From a virus, in IMG/VR virus record IMGVR_UViG_3300038360_000203, positions 1-31,682 of that record: 31,682 nucleotides of DNA. One strand, given 5' to 3'. Position 1 is the stretch's first letter. Every line of letters starts with the position of its first letter. The translations under genes were made by a program, and so were the position numbers. Below are positions 1-8,243 of this stretch, piece after piece. The notes beneath the pieces are model-generated. The model ran no database searches. It worked only from the letters and a program-made list of their open reading frames with translations, and had not been told where the DNA came from.

Positions 1-214
1 CCTCATAAACCCATTCTGATAAATCAATTGCTCTTACTGGAAGGGTTCCGTGTAAATCATTTATGTGTAATTTTTCACGCCATGATTCAGACATCCTGAA
101 ACCAAACTCTTTGGCAACTTCACATATAATCAGGATAAGAATAGGATCATATCTCCGTTCCATTAATCCAGTCAGAACTTTTGTGTCTTTTATTATTATT
201 TCACCTGGTTTCAT
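1..214 (-). CDS. Partial phage protein, possible M15-peptidase-like endolysin (N-terminal 71 residues)
   Basis: The gene starts at an ATG that overlaps the stop of the upstream gene in an ATGA junction and runs off the left edge, so only 71 residues are visible. An HxNDLHGT segment followed by VRAIDL near residues 51-66 has the spacing of the zinc-site His and Asp of D-Ala-D-Ala carboxypeptidase/M15-type endolysins (H...G..D). The second His and catalytic Glu would lie outside the window, so this is a resemblance and not proof. The place fits lysis: it follows the tailspike and fibre genes and is coupled to a gene with one membrane segment. It could also be an unrelated conserved phage protein. 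Confidence 0.4.
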   Translation of the reverse strand, partial: MKPGEIIIKDTKVLTGLMERRYDPILILIICEVAKEFGFRMSESWREKLHINDLHGTLPVRAIDLSEWVYE

Positions 215-477
215 TGCTTAATTCCAAGATGCTCAACGATTCTTGCAGTTAAAATTGTTTGTCCTGTGACCTGTAATTTTATTTCCTTAAGCGTGTCTTG
301 TATTTCGGAATCCCTCTTTTCAATCCCATGGTGAATGGTTTTACAAAGCGCCTTATCTGTTTTTTTATCTTCAATATCAGCAATCTTTTTATTCTGGCCT
401 TTGAAAACAAAAAGCAATAGACTTGATACAGCACCGCCACCGATAAACCCGCTTACAAATTTTGTTATTGTTTCCAT
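211..477 (-). CDS. Small membrane-anchored coiled-coil protein (holin or spanin-like candidate)
   Basis: This 88-residue protein has one N-terminal hydrophobic segment (about residues 8-25, rich in Gly, Val and Leu), then a charged helical region of about 45 residues likely to form a coiled coil. It has no signal-peptidase or lipobox motif. A good Shine-Dalgarno (AAGGA) precedes the ATG. It is translationally coupled through ATGA to the possible endolysin downstream. A short membrane protein next to an endolysin candidate suggests holin, anti-holin or spanin function, but no family signature is visible, so the role is inferred from context only. Confidence 0.5.
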   Translation of the reverse strand: METITKFVSGFIGGGAVSSLLLFVFKGQNKKIADIEDKKTDKALCKTIHHGIEKRDSEIQDTLKEIKLQVTGQTILTARIVEHLGIKQ

Positions 478-498
478 ATTCCTTGCCTTTTGACTCCG

Positions 499-1314
499 TT
501 ATTCACTCGTAATATACCAAAACCCAACAGCAAAATCCCATAAAGTATCTACATGTGTGTTATCTATCAAATCAAATGCTCCGGAATCGTCCACGTTTAC
601 CAAATGAAAAAAACTCTCTCCGCTTGCCGCTTTAGGGTAAACCCCGTTGGTGATTGTCCCACCATGCCCCCAAAGTATTGCGCTTCCGATTGCGTTTTCT
701 GAAAATTCAGATAAACTCGCAACTGCAAAAGGCAGGGAAAATTGAAGATTCCCCAGGGGTGAGCCATCGGCATTAAGTATAGCCACTTCTCCCTGCACAA
801 AAACTAGGTTACCAAATTTCCGATAAGCCAAAGTTTCTCTTGATCCATTAAGATTGTAGTATCCTGAAGTTGACCCAGTAACAGTTACTGTGTACGAGCC
901 TTCTTCATAGTCATCTAAGGTGTTCGGGTCCGCTGAAGGTACAGATGTTGCAGGAAATTTAGCCTGTCCCCCTTGGATATCTATGGTTGTAAAATTACCC
1001 GCTGCCGGGGTTGTACCACCGATTTCACCAGGTTCGGCCATTTTAGCTGTAATATTTGCCGGTGTCGTCACTTTATCCGTTGCGGTCCCGGTCACTGTTT
1101 CGGCATCCGTGGCAAGCTCTGAAACACCCTCTGCTGCATCCGTTGCCGCTGTGACTTTTCCTCCTGGGATTCCATTGTCATCAAGTCCGGTCATTGAGGT
1201 GATGTCATCATTTACGCCTTTCTTTGCACCCCTGGTTTGAATAGTAATCCCATCAGCAAAAGTTAAAGATGTTATCGAAAAAACCAAAATTAAAACTAAA
1301 AGAATTTTTTTCAT
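499..1314 (-). CDS. Tail-fibre-like virion protein with N-terminal signal peptide
   Basis: The 271-residue product has a typical secretory signal peptide: two Lys, a hydrophobic core, then a SLTFA-D cleavage site near residue 20. The middle is low-complexity and Thr/Ala-rich. The segment around residues 120-170 (PNTLDDYEEGSYTVTVTG, then a YRKFGNLVFVQGE stretch) matches a module seen at the end of many phage tail fibres and appendage proteins (LDDYEEGTW... followed by a GxLVxVxG strand). SD AAGGAGA lies four bases before the ATG. It sits directly downstream of the tailspike gene, which also has a signal peptide. Likely a receptor-binding or accessory tail protein. An export signal on a cytoplasmically assembled virion protein is unusual. 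Confidence 0.65.
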   Translation of the reverse strand: MKKILLVLILVFSITSLTFADGITIQTRGAKKGVNDDITSMTGLDDNGIPGGKVTAATDAAEGVSELATDAETVTGTATDKVTTPANITAKMAEPGEIGGTTPAAGNFTTIDIQGGQAKFPATSVPSADPNTLDDYEEGSYTVTVTGSTSGYYNLNGSRETLAYRKFGNLVFVQGEVAILNADGSPLGNLQFSLPFAVASLSEFSENAIGSAILWGHGGTITNGVYPKAASGESFFHLVNVDDSGAFDLIDNTHVDTLWDFAVGFWYITSE

Positions 1315-1323
1315 ACTATCTCC

Positions 1324-3336
1324 TTAAAAACGAGTTGCCCATTTAATTCCTATCGTCATACTACCACCCGTGAGTGTATCGCCCCCTGCAAGCACAACCG
1401 ATAACTGCTGTTTGGTTGCTATGTCTATAAATGTGGTGGCATCACCGTCCGGTATTCCGTTATGCCCGCCTGCATCCCAGGGATTTGTACCATCGCTGAT
1501 AGCAATCGGTGCCACAATATCACCTGCTGCTGCTGTTTGAATTGCAATTGTTGTGGCATCTGTATTATCATCAACGAAGGTATCATCAACCCAAATCCAG
1601 ACTTTTTTAACCAGTGCTTTGGCAGGTAACCACACACCCGAATTCCAGGTCCCTGCTGTTGCCAGGTCTGAAAACTGAAACCTTATCCGTAAAAGGCCTT
1701 CTGTAGTGTTTGTATCACCATCAGGACTAAAACCCCCACCGGTTTCATTTATTTCACCCTTATCATCACTTATATAACCTAATGTGAAGCTTGAAATGCT
1801 GGGGTTTATTAATGTTATTGCCGTTGCGTTTGTAGACAAAATACCCCACCCGGAAGTATTTTGTGTAACAAGGCTTATAAGTGTACCTTTAATACAGTCC
1901 ACCATTTTTAAACCATTGACTGTCCCTGTCCCTGTACCACTGCATGATATCATTGTGAAGCTGCTCACCGTGTCAAAATCGTAAGCATCCCCCCCACTGT
2001 TTTCTGATGAAATTGTGTTAAGTTCAAGGTTTGCGGTATTTGTTATATGGAAACCGTCATCTGTGGAAGAGTCGGCGAAACTCTTATATATTTTTATCCA
2101 TACACCACTATCAATATTAAACCCATACCTACCGGCCGCTATAGACCCAACACCTTCAACTCCGATATTTTGTGATCCACCGACTGTGTCTTGCAAAGAA
2201 AGACAATCTCTTTGTGGGCTTCTTAATCTGGTCCTTTTCCCGATCTTTGAGTAAATACCACCGTCAACGTGAATCCCGTCTACAAAACCCGATATTTCAA
2301 CCGCTTCAATATCAAATCTTATATCTGTGTTGCTCCCATCCAAAAAAATTCCATGCCCGACTGTTCTGGTCGCTATTCCAAGGCTGTCAGTCAAAGCAAT
2401 ATTGTTTATCTTTATTCCGTTTGATACCGTTGTATCAAGGGCGTAAATACAATGGTCATTGGCGTATTGTTTAAAGAAGGTTGTTTCTGAGTTAATACCT
2501 TTGATTTCGGTCCCACGTTTCTGGATTGTGATTCTTCCGTCAAGTTCATAATCACCTGCCAGAAACTGGACAATCCCACCATTTGAAGACAAACTGCTTA
2601 AAGCTGAATTAATAGCTGCTGAATTCGCAATTCTTACTGCCCCTGAAACTGAACCCGTGACAGCACCAAACCATTCGGAGTAAACAACCTGCAATCCATC
2701 AAAATCAAAGGTGCTTGTTGCAATTTGATAAGGCCCAGCTTCAGGATCATTAACCATTGTTAATTTTCCAGCACCGCTAAACCTTGCACCCCGTTCAATC
2801 ACCAGCGTGATATTAGCCGGGATTGTTTCACTTGTTGTCAGCGTGTAAGTGGTTGTTGCGCTGCCGGAATTGTGCCTTAAGACAATCGTTGCCTGGTCTG
2901 AGTCGATCAGGTCAATGTAGTATTTCAGGGTGTTTGAATCGCCTGTTACTCCCTGGTCGGCTGCTGAATAATCAGGATAATAATTGTCCTGCGCCGAACC
3001 TTCCTCCGGGCCTCGGATATTATCAACCGGAAAGCCGTCAACCTGAACACCTGCCGAAGTCGTTACGTTTATCTTATAGACTCCCTTTAAATAAAACTCT
3101 GCCTGCCCTTTAGAATCAAGAACGATTGGGTTTGAAGCGGCAACCGTAAAATCCTCATCCGTATAGGCTGTTTTTAAAGTTGTTGTGCCTGGTCCATAAG
3201 TATATACAAGACCGCCGGATACCGGATCTCCGTCTGAATCAATGGCCTGGAATAACGGGTAGACGGAAGGATTTCCAGCAAAAGAAAAAGTCACCGTTAA
3301 AATAAAAAATAATGCTGTTAAGATAAGTTTTTTCAT
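1324..3336 (-). CDS. Tailspike-like protein with parallel beta-helix domain and signal peptide
   Basis: The 670-residue protein begins with a signal peptide (MKK, hydrophobic core, SFA-G near residue 20). Residues about 25-110 resemble the N-terminal module of many phage tailspikes: GGLVYTYGPGTTT, a YTDEDFTVAASNPIVLDSKG stretch and an AEFYLKGVYKI strand. A long Asn/Gly/Ser-rich region (about 220-540) with regularly spaced I/L/V turns (GIFLDGS, GIHVDGG, GLKMVDC, WGILSTN) reads as a right-handed parallel beta-helix of the pectate-lyase type. About 120 C-terminal residues form a separate domain. The probable role is host-surface binding and possibly polysaccharide cleavage. Catalytic residues cannot be assigned by eye. 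The SD lies inside the end of the preceding small reading frame. Confidence 0.75.
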   Translation of the reverse strand: MKKLILTALFFILTVTFSFAGNPSVYPLFQAIDSDGDPVSGGLVYTYGPGTTTLKTAYTDEDFTVAASNPIVLDSKGQAEFYLKGVYKINVTTSAGVQVDGFPVDNIRGPEEGSAQDNYYPDYSAADQGVTGDSNTLKYYIDLIDSDQATIVLRHNSGSATTTYTLTTSETIPANITLVIERGARFSGAGKLTMVNDPEAGPYQIATSTFDFDGLQVVYSEWFGAVTGSVSGAVRIANSAAINSALSSLSSNGGIVQFLAGDYELDGRITIQKRGTEIKGINSETTFFKQYANDHCIYALDTTVSNGIKINNIALTDSLGIATRTVGHGIFLDGSNTDIRFDIEAVEISGFVDGIHVDGGIYSKIGKRTRLRSPQRDCLSLQDTVGGSQNIGVEGVGSIAAGRYGFNIDSGVWIKIYKSFADSSTDDGFHITNTANLELNTISSENSGGDAYDFDTVSSFTMISCSGTGTGTVNGLKMVDCIKGTLISLVTQNTSGWGILSTNATAITLINPSISSFTLGYISDDKGEINETGGGFSPDGDTNTTEGLLRIRFQFSDLATAGTWNSGVWLPAKALVKKVWIWVDDTFVDDNTDATTIAIQTAAAGDIVAPIAISDGTNPWDAGGHNGIPDGDATTFIDIATKQQLSVVLAGGDTLTGGSMTIGIKWATRF

Positions 3337-3538
3337 TTATTCACCTTTATCATTTGAAAATTCTATTAGAACCATAATTCTTTCTGTATCGTTTTTGGCC
3401 TTCATTAACATTCTGGTATAAACATTGTCAGACTTTAACCCTATTGATTTTGCAATTTTTTTAGAGGTAATGCCTTGCTTTTAATTTATTTTTGCCTATA
3501 ATTATAAAATGCGTACAATCCCTAAAAAATATTATCAT
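3337..3538 (-). pseudogene. Small helix-turn-helix gene interrupted by an apparent single-base frameshift
   Basis: An ATG at 3538 overlaps the preceding stop as ATGA and opens a frame reading MIIFF to GKNKLKA, which then stops. Another frame continues with a convincing HTH segment (GITSKKIAKSIGLKSDNVY), then KAKNDTERIMVLIEFSNDKGE, and ends in TAA immediately before the tailspike ATG. That second frame has a TAA just before it and no start codon ahead of the HTH. The whole span is 202 bases, 67 codons plus one, so deletion of one A in TTAAAAGC near 3478-3484 (or +1 slippage) would give one 66-residue protein. A mutation, sequencing error or programmed shift are all possible. The protein resembles small DNA-binding proteins that recognise target DNA with an HTH. 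Confidence 0.5.
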
Positions 3539-3672
3539 ATGGTTTGGATGGGAGCTTTTTCATGTTTTGCAATCTCTTTAAGATTGGTTCTTGACTCCTC
3601 TATTTCTTTATTTGACAAAATCACTATTCCCCCTGTTATAGCAATCTTGGGCGCTTTGGTTGGTTTGTTCAT
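3535..3672 (-). CDS. Small hypothetical protein, 45 residues
   Basis: This short frame starts at an ATG inside the stop of the 713-residue ejection-type gene (ATGA) and ends in a TGA that itself overlaps the start of the next small frame (ATGA). Two such overlaps in a row argue that it is translated. The product is lysine- and isoleucine-rich: a short basic start (MNKPTKAPK), a hydrophobic stretch (IAITGGIVIL), then a charged helix (NKEIEESRTNLKEIAKHEKA). I do not recognise a family. The hydrophobic plus strand reading across the same DNA has no ribosome binding site and is taken to be a shadow. Confidence 0.5.
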   Translation of the reverse strand: MNKPTKAPKIAITGGIVILSNKEIEESRTNLKEIAKHEKAPIQTI

Positions 3673-5810
3673 GGCCCTGATATTGCATCTGGTAAAATGT
3701 CTTTCATTCTGGTTTTCGCACTATCGCGACTAAAAGCACCAAAAGCCACCATTGATAAAAAGTTAGTCATTGCAGGAAAAGCTTTCTCTGATCCTGGACC
3801 CAATTGAAACATTTTGTTTAGTTGGTCTGCTGCTGATTTAGAAGTCATTGCTTCAGCAAGCAATTTTGAATTTTTATGCAAAACAGACTCCAGGAGCATA
3901 TCACCGAATAACCTTTTTTTAGTATATAAAGGTTGTGTAATAGCTCTTACACCTTTCCTTAATCCCTTCCCACCCATCTCTTCCATCATTGCCTGTCTGG
4001 TTGCCGTGGCTGATTGTTTGCCTAAAATCATTCCTGACCTCTGAAGAACTGCCATAAAATTTTCAAGATTCTTAAATTTCTTCGGCCCCATTGCAGATTT
4101 TAAAACCCTTCTTTGCCCAAGATCACCCCACACTTTTTTATAGAAATGACCTCCAATATTTGTAGTATCCCCGGTTGCTGAGAGTTTTGTTGATTCGAAT
4201 ATATCTTGCAAGTGTGAAGAAACAGCCTTATCCCAAACGTCTTTATCTTGTTTTATAATAAGACGTTTGATTTTTGATACTATCATTGGGTCTTTTTTGA
4301 CTTCAGGTGATGATAAAAGCTTTTTAGATGCCATTACAACCTTGTCGCCTTCAAGCTTTGAAATATCGTACAAAACAGTTTTCTTGCCCTGTTTTGTCAC
4401 CTCTTCTGAAAACTCACTAAATATCGCCCTTGCTCTCTTATAATCCGGGCTTGCTGCATCCATTTGTTTTAATAATAGGTTTTTTATATTTTTATAGTTT
4501 TTCTTTACAATATTACCCTGGGAGTCTTTACTTGCCTGCCCTATCAACCTATCTATTTCAATCTTGGAATCGTGTAGGCCCTTTAACGTGGTATCAAATA
4601 AAGATTTCTTGATTGGTTTTCCTTCGGCGTTTAAAATCGTTTTGGTTTTGGGTAAGTCTGGTGCCATGATTGATTTTTTAGCTTTTAATAAATGCTGCCT
4701 GACTCCTCCCTTTGCTGTTTTGAGTTGTTCTTCTATTAACGCTACTACAGGCTTAACATCTACCATTTTGCTATCTTTAAAAGCTTTTTTATAAATGGGT
4801 GAAGCTTTGGCCCTTCTGACAAGGACAGGGGCTTCAACTGCCTTTTTTGCAGCCTTTGTAAGCTGTTCACCAATAGCAAGATTGCCCTCCTTTGTTGGAG
4901 AAAGCCCTTTAAAAAATTTATAAACTGCTGTATCAATCTGTTCAATTTGTTTGGTTCTTGCTTTTTGTATGATTTTAGAGGATGATTCCAGATCCCCCAG
5001 TAAGTTGAATTTATCAGATAGAAGTTTGCTTCCTGTTGTTTGTGGAGGGTAAAGGTCAATCCCAAACTCTTTACCAAGATTTTCGAGCTTTTTAGTTTCT
5101 TTTACGTTGATAAGGTTTCTATTTCTCCCTGCTGCTGCTGCCAGCTTACCGCCTCTTACAGCTCCAACTTTATTTACAAACATGGCACCGGCCCGGCCCG
5201 CAACATCACCACCACCGGCAATTGCTCCTTCTTTTGTCATATCTATTATATTACCAGAGGTTGTCTGTGGTTCGTCTAAAGCAATATTTGCAATGGATTT
5301 TCTTATACCCTCCCCACCTGCTGCACCAAGAGCTGCAGTCCCTGGCCCTGCTGTTGACCCAATAATTGATAATATAATAGAGGGAGCGTGTGCGCCTGTT
5401 TTGGCAACAAACCTTTTTATATTTTCGTACCATGTATCTTCTGTCTCTTGGTAAAGCTTGCCATCATCACCGGAGTAAACTATTTCCCCACCGTGTATAC
5501 CATACCGCCTTAACCTTTCCTGTTCAGGCATGTCTGGGAATCGTGTAGCAGCATACACTTTTAATTGGGTTTGTGGATCATCGGCAAGACCAGCTTTTAA
5601 ATTTGTAAAAAATCCCGCTGAATCGGTTTGTTTTCCAAACTTAGGAGTTAATACACTGTCAAGGGGTTTGTTTCCAATAAATTTATCTTCTGACCCAAGA
5701 TCACCTAAAAGAAAACTATCTGCGTAATTAATTTCTATGTTTTTGCTTTTAACATCGGGTTTTTTATCTTCAAGCCCTTCCGTTAAAAACATATTTGCAT
5801 AATCAACCAT
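3669..5810 (-). CDS. Large internal virion / DNA ejection-type protein
   Basis: The 713-residue product opens with two related short motifs (YANMFLTEGLED near residue 5 and YADSFLLGDLGSED near 30). It then has an extended hydrophobic Ala/Gly-rich region at about residues 135-225 (IILSIIGSTAGPGTAALGAAGG) and a long Lys-rich helical C-terminal half. Large Ala/Gly-rich plus helical proteins at this position, next to a gp7-like gene, are typical of podovirus ejection proteins that enter the host envelope with the DNA (P22 gp16 and gp20 analogues). The start overlaps the upstream stop as TAATG, with SD GGGAG. It shows no lysozyme or protease motif that I can see. The ejection role is inferred from position and composition. 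Confidence 0.6.
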   Translation of the reverse strand: MVDYANMFLTEGLEDKKPDVKSKNIEINYADSFLLGDLGSEDKFIGNKPLDSVLTPKFGKQTDSAGFFTNLKAGLADDPQTQLKVYAATRFPDMPEQERLRRYGIHGGEIVYSGDDGKLYQETEDTWYENIKRFVAKTGAHAPSIILSIIGSTAGPGTAALGAAGGEGIRKSIANIALDEPQTTSGNIIDMTKEGAIAGGGDVAGRAGAMFVNKVGAVRGGKLAAAAGRNRNLINVKETKKLENLGKEFGIDLYPPQTTGSKLLSDKFNLLGDLESSSKIIQKARTKQIEQIDTAVYKFFKGLSPTKEGNLAIGEQLTKAAKKAVEAPVLVRRAKASPIYKKAFKDSKMVDVKPVVALIEEQLKTAKGGVRQHLLKAKKSIMAPDLPKTKTILNAEGKPIKKSLFDTTLKGLHDSKIEIDRLIGQASKDSQGNIVKKNYKNIKNLLLKQMDAASPDYKRARAIFSEFSEEVTKQGKKTVLYDISKLEGDKVVMASKKLLSSPEVKKDPMIVSKIKRLIIKQDKDVWDKAVSSHLQDIFESTKLSATGDTTNIGGHFYKKVWGDLGQRRVLKSAMGPKKFKNLENFMAVLQRSGMILGKQSATATRQAMMEEMGGKGLRKGVRAITQPLYTKKRLFGDMLLESVLHKNSKLLAEAMTSKSAADQLNKMFQLGPGSEKAFPAMTNFLSMVAFGAFSRDSAKTRMKDILPDAISGP

Positions 5811-7102
5811 TATTGACTCCCAAATTCTTCAGCTAAACGACTCTTTATCTGTTCCATTATTGACTGAGTGTCCATACCCGGATTTTGGGTTTTGACCTCT
5901 TCTTCAAGTTCTTTTCCTCGCTGATTGATAAGTTCATTCATTTTATCAAGAGACACGACTGCGCCATTGCTAACCATTTTGTTTAATGTTGCCTCGTCAA
6001 TTCCAGTAGTTAGATAATAGTTGTACCTTGCAGACACAGCCCTTAACTTTTTATATTGATTTACAAGTTTAGCCTTAAACTCTGAGGGGCTGTCTCCATC
6101 AAAAATACCCTCTCCTGGATTTGGTTGTGCTTTCTTTAATCTCTTAGCCTCTTTTTCGCTCATTTGAACGCCGGTGATTTCCTTTATATAGAGATTGATA
6201 TTTTCGAGAGAATCTTGCTTGTAAACACTGAATTCCTCTAATCTCTGTTGATCTTCTCCTGAGATATCTACTCCCATTTTTTCTTTTATATCTGTCCATG
6301 CAACTCCTAACCGGGTAGGAATTTCCTGATATTCAGGTTTAAAGCTTTTAACAATATTACTGATTCTCACCAAACCTTCATTAGTATTAATAACTTTTTT
6401 TTCAAGATCCCCAATTGTTTTTTTCTGAATATCACCACTTCCACCCATATCAACAAGTAGGTTCCCTTCACGATCATATATTTTCATACCCTTTTTGGCT
6501 GCCGGAGTGACTCCTGACAAAACCTTTACCTGGCCATCTTTATTGGTCACATAAGAAATTGGTTCTCCTTGTTCGTTTAAGCCTTCTTTTGGCTGCCCCC
6601 ATGTTTCGATAGTTCCTTTCGGATCTCTCTTTGTCATAGACCCGCCATTTTTGGTAAACCATTGCCACGTTTTTGGATTTTCCGCCCATTGAGGATCTTT
6701 TGAAATAACATCAAACATTTCAGAAACAATTGCGCCCGGACCCTTTATAGTATGAACCCCATAATCAAGCTCAACGTCACCGGCTGCAATATTAAATTTC
6801 AAATCAGGATTTGTGCCACCGGCTGATTCATAGAAAGCCCTTTGCTGTTCCTGGGTTGTGCCTTTTAAAGCGGCTGTTATGGCTGACGCTTCTAATTGGT
6901 GATGACGTTGTTTTTTAACAGTTTCCCGGTCCTCGTCATAACTTCCAAGCTGTTTTTCAGCAAGCATATTTCTTGTTTTAGTTCCCTTCAATTGTTCCTG
7001 GGCAACTTGTCCTTGAAATTCTTGATTTCTAATTGCAAGGGCATTTCTTGCAGCTTGTGAGACAGACGGAACTTTTGCCGGTTGTATTAATAGATTTGGC
7101 AT
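5810..7102 (-). CDS. Putative DNA ejection / internal virion protein
   Basis: The 430-residue product has a polar, Gln-rich helical N-terminus (SQAARNALAIRNQEFQGQVA, about residues 15-35) and a mixed central part (about 60-210) containing turn-rich segments such as YDREGNLLVDMGGSG. A charged helical C-terminus ends in SRLAEEFGSQ. Its place between a gp7-like gene and the large Ala/Gly-rich gene suggests it is one of three ejection proteins, as in P22, where gp7, gp20 and gp16 are encoded together. It is coupled on both sides by TAATG junctions. I recognise no enzymatic motif. A scaffold-like or chaperone role for the other ejection proteins cannot be excluded. Confidence 0.55.
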   Translation of the reverse strand: MPNLLIQPAKVPSVSQAARNALAIRNQEFQGQVAQEQLKGTKTRNMLAEKQLGSYDEDRETVKKQRHHQLEASAITAALKGTTQEQQRAFYESAGGTNPDLKFNIAAGDVELDYGVHTIKGPGAIVSEMFDVISKDPQWAENPKTWQWFTKNGGSMTKRDPKGTIETWGQPKEGLNEQGEPISYVTNKDGQVKVLSGVTPAAKKGMKIYDREGNLLVDMGGSGDIQKKTIGDLEKKVINTNEGLVRISNIVKSFKPEYQEIPTRLGVAWTDIKEKMGVDISGEDQQRLEEFSVYKQDSLENINLYIKEITGVQMSEKEAKRLKKAQPNPGEGIFDGDSPSEFKAKLVNQYKKLRAVSARYNYYLTTGIDEATLNKMVSNGAVVSLDKMNELINQRGKELEEEVKTQNPGMDTQSIMEQIKSRLAEEFGSQ

Positions 7103-7812
7103 TACCTACCCCCATAATTTATTGAATACTGAGGACTAAGGGCATTCCCGTAATTAGGTTGAGTCGTTTGAGCCGGCTTATTATATTTATTCATATAATA
7201 CATATCCAAAGCATTTTGGCCCATACCCCCGATAGCGTTCCCATATATATTTCCTTGATTGATATACCCGGTTGCCCTTGCGTTTCCTCCTGCAATCATA
7301 TTTTGACCAATTGCCTGACCTGTTGCCAAGGCGTTTTGACTGTTTTGGGTTGCTGTGGTCTGTCCTACCCCGGCCATTGATTGAAGAGGATTTAATGATT
7401 GGTACCACCTATTCAGGAAGTTATCGTATTTTGTTGAAGCGTAATCAGAGGCATATCGTGTAAGTTCTTTTAAAGTTCTGCCACCCCCGAGCCTGCCTTG
7501 TGCTGATCCTTGTCTTAACAAAGGCTTTTCCACAAATTCCTGATAACCAAAATTATAGCCTGGGTCTTCTTCAGGTTTGAACTCCCCTGGTCCGGCCTCA
7601 ATTTTAGGAGCAAGCAAATTTAAAGACCGTTCCCCGGCTTCTCTCCATGGGGCCGTATCTTCCCGGCTTTGTTCAAACATTTCAAGCTCTGCTACTATGG
7701 CCGCATCTGCCCCGGCTTGTTGTGCTGCAGATGCTTTACTGGCTGACTTGCTTTGGATCACACTACTTGCAACTCCACCCACTACGATTGCGCCTGCTAC
7801 CCAAAAAGTCAT
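7102..7812 (-). CDS. P22 gp7-like DNA transfer (ejection) protein
   Basis: The 236-residue protein starts with a hydrophobic Gly/Ala/Val segment (residues 4-18), then an Ala-rich helix. Around residue 50 it shows the motif REDTAPWREAGERSLNLL, characteristic of phage DNA transfer/injection proteins (D..PWR.AG..AL..L). The C-terminal half is Gly/Asn/Gln-rich with GNAIGGMGQNALDMYYM-like stretches, again usual in this family. P22 gp7 (229 residues) is similar in length; it leaves the virion during infection and helps form the conduit through the cell envelope. The ATG overlaps the upstream stop (ATGA) after a GGGGG-type SD. Confidence 0.75.
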   Translation of the reverse strand: MTFWVAGAIVVGGVASSVIQSKSASKASAAQQAGADAAIVAELEMFEQSREDTAPWREAGERSLNLLAPKIEAGPGEFKPEEDPGYNFGYQEFVEKPLLRQGSAQGRLGGGRTLKELTRYASDYASTKYDNFLNRWYQSLNPLQSMAGVGQTTATQNSQNALATGQAIGQNMIAGGNARATGYINQGNIYGNAIGGMGQNALDMYYMNKYNKPAQTTQPNYGNALSPQYSINYGGR

Positions 7813-8243
7813 ATTGGACCCCCTGTTTTTAATCTTAAAAAATCTTCTTCTGATATTGTGGCTTCATTTTCTAATTTATCTAAATCAGTCTCGTTATTTT
7901 CGTTTGGATGGACAGTCGCAAGGAATGTATCGGTTTTAGAATATGTTATTCTTCTTGATCCAGCCGGAGTTATCCATATACACGGTCCTGTTTTATGTTC
8001 AACTTTGTTTGAATCTCCATCCTCAAGATAAATAGATAGATTTCCTGATAATAAAATACTTGTTGTTTCGTGCCTGTGCCTTTTCCCAATTAGCAATGTC
8101 CCGGCCCTTGCAAGTCTTTGGCGAATATACGTTTTATCAGGGAATATATGATTCATCGGGCAATCAGGTTGAGGCATTGCAGATACTTTTTGGGTAAGTT
8201 CTTCATATGCAGTATTTTTTGCTATTTGTTTTTCTTTAATCAT
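7809..8243 (-). CDS. Cupin-like phage protein
   Basis: The 144-residue product contains a short cupin-type beta-barrel pattern: RAGTLLIGKRHRHETTSILLSGNLSIYLEDG (about residues 45-75), where the HRHET residues correspond to metal ligands in cupin motif 1. It is followed by HKTGPCIWITPAGSRRITYSKTDTFLATVHPNE as the second half-barrel. Small cupin-like genes of this kind recur in podovirus tail modules; their role is not established. Start and stop both form four-base ATGA overlaps with the flanking genes, which places it inside the virion assembly operon between the tail fibre and ejection genes. Whether it is a virion part or an enzyme cannot be decided here. Confidence 0.65.
   Translation of the reverse strand: MIKEKQIAKNTAYEELTQKVSAMPQPDCPMNHIFPDKTYIRQRLARAGTLLIGKRHRHETTSILLSGNLSIYLEDGDSNKVEHKTGPCIWITPAGSRRITYSKTDTFLATVHPNENNETDLDKLENEATISEEDFLRLKTGGPI

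Noticed and set aside
3509-3733. Plus-strand hydrophobic frame of 74 codons between tailspike and ejection genes
   Set aside because: It has no ribosome binding site, overlaps the end of the large ejection gene, and lies opposite a 45-residue minus-strand gene that is coupled on both sides by ATGA.
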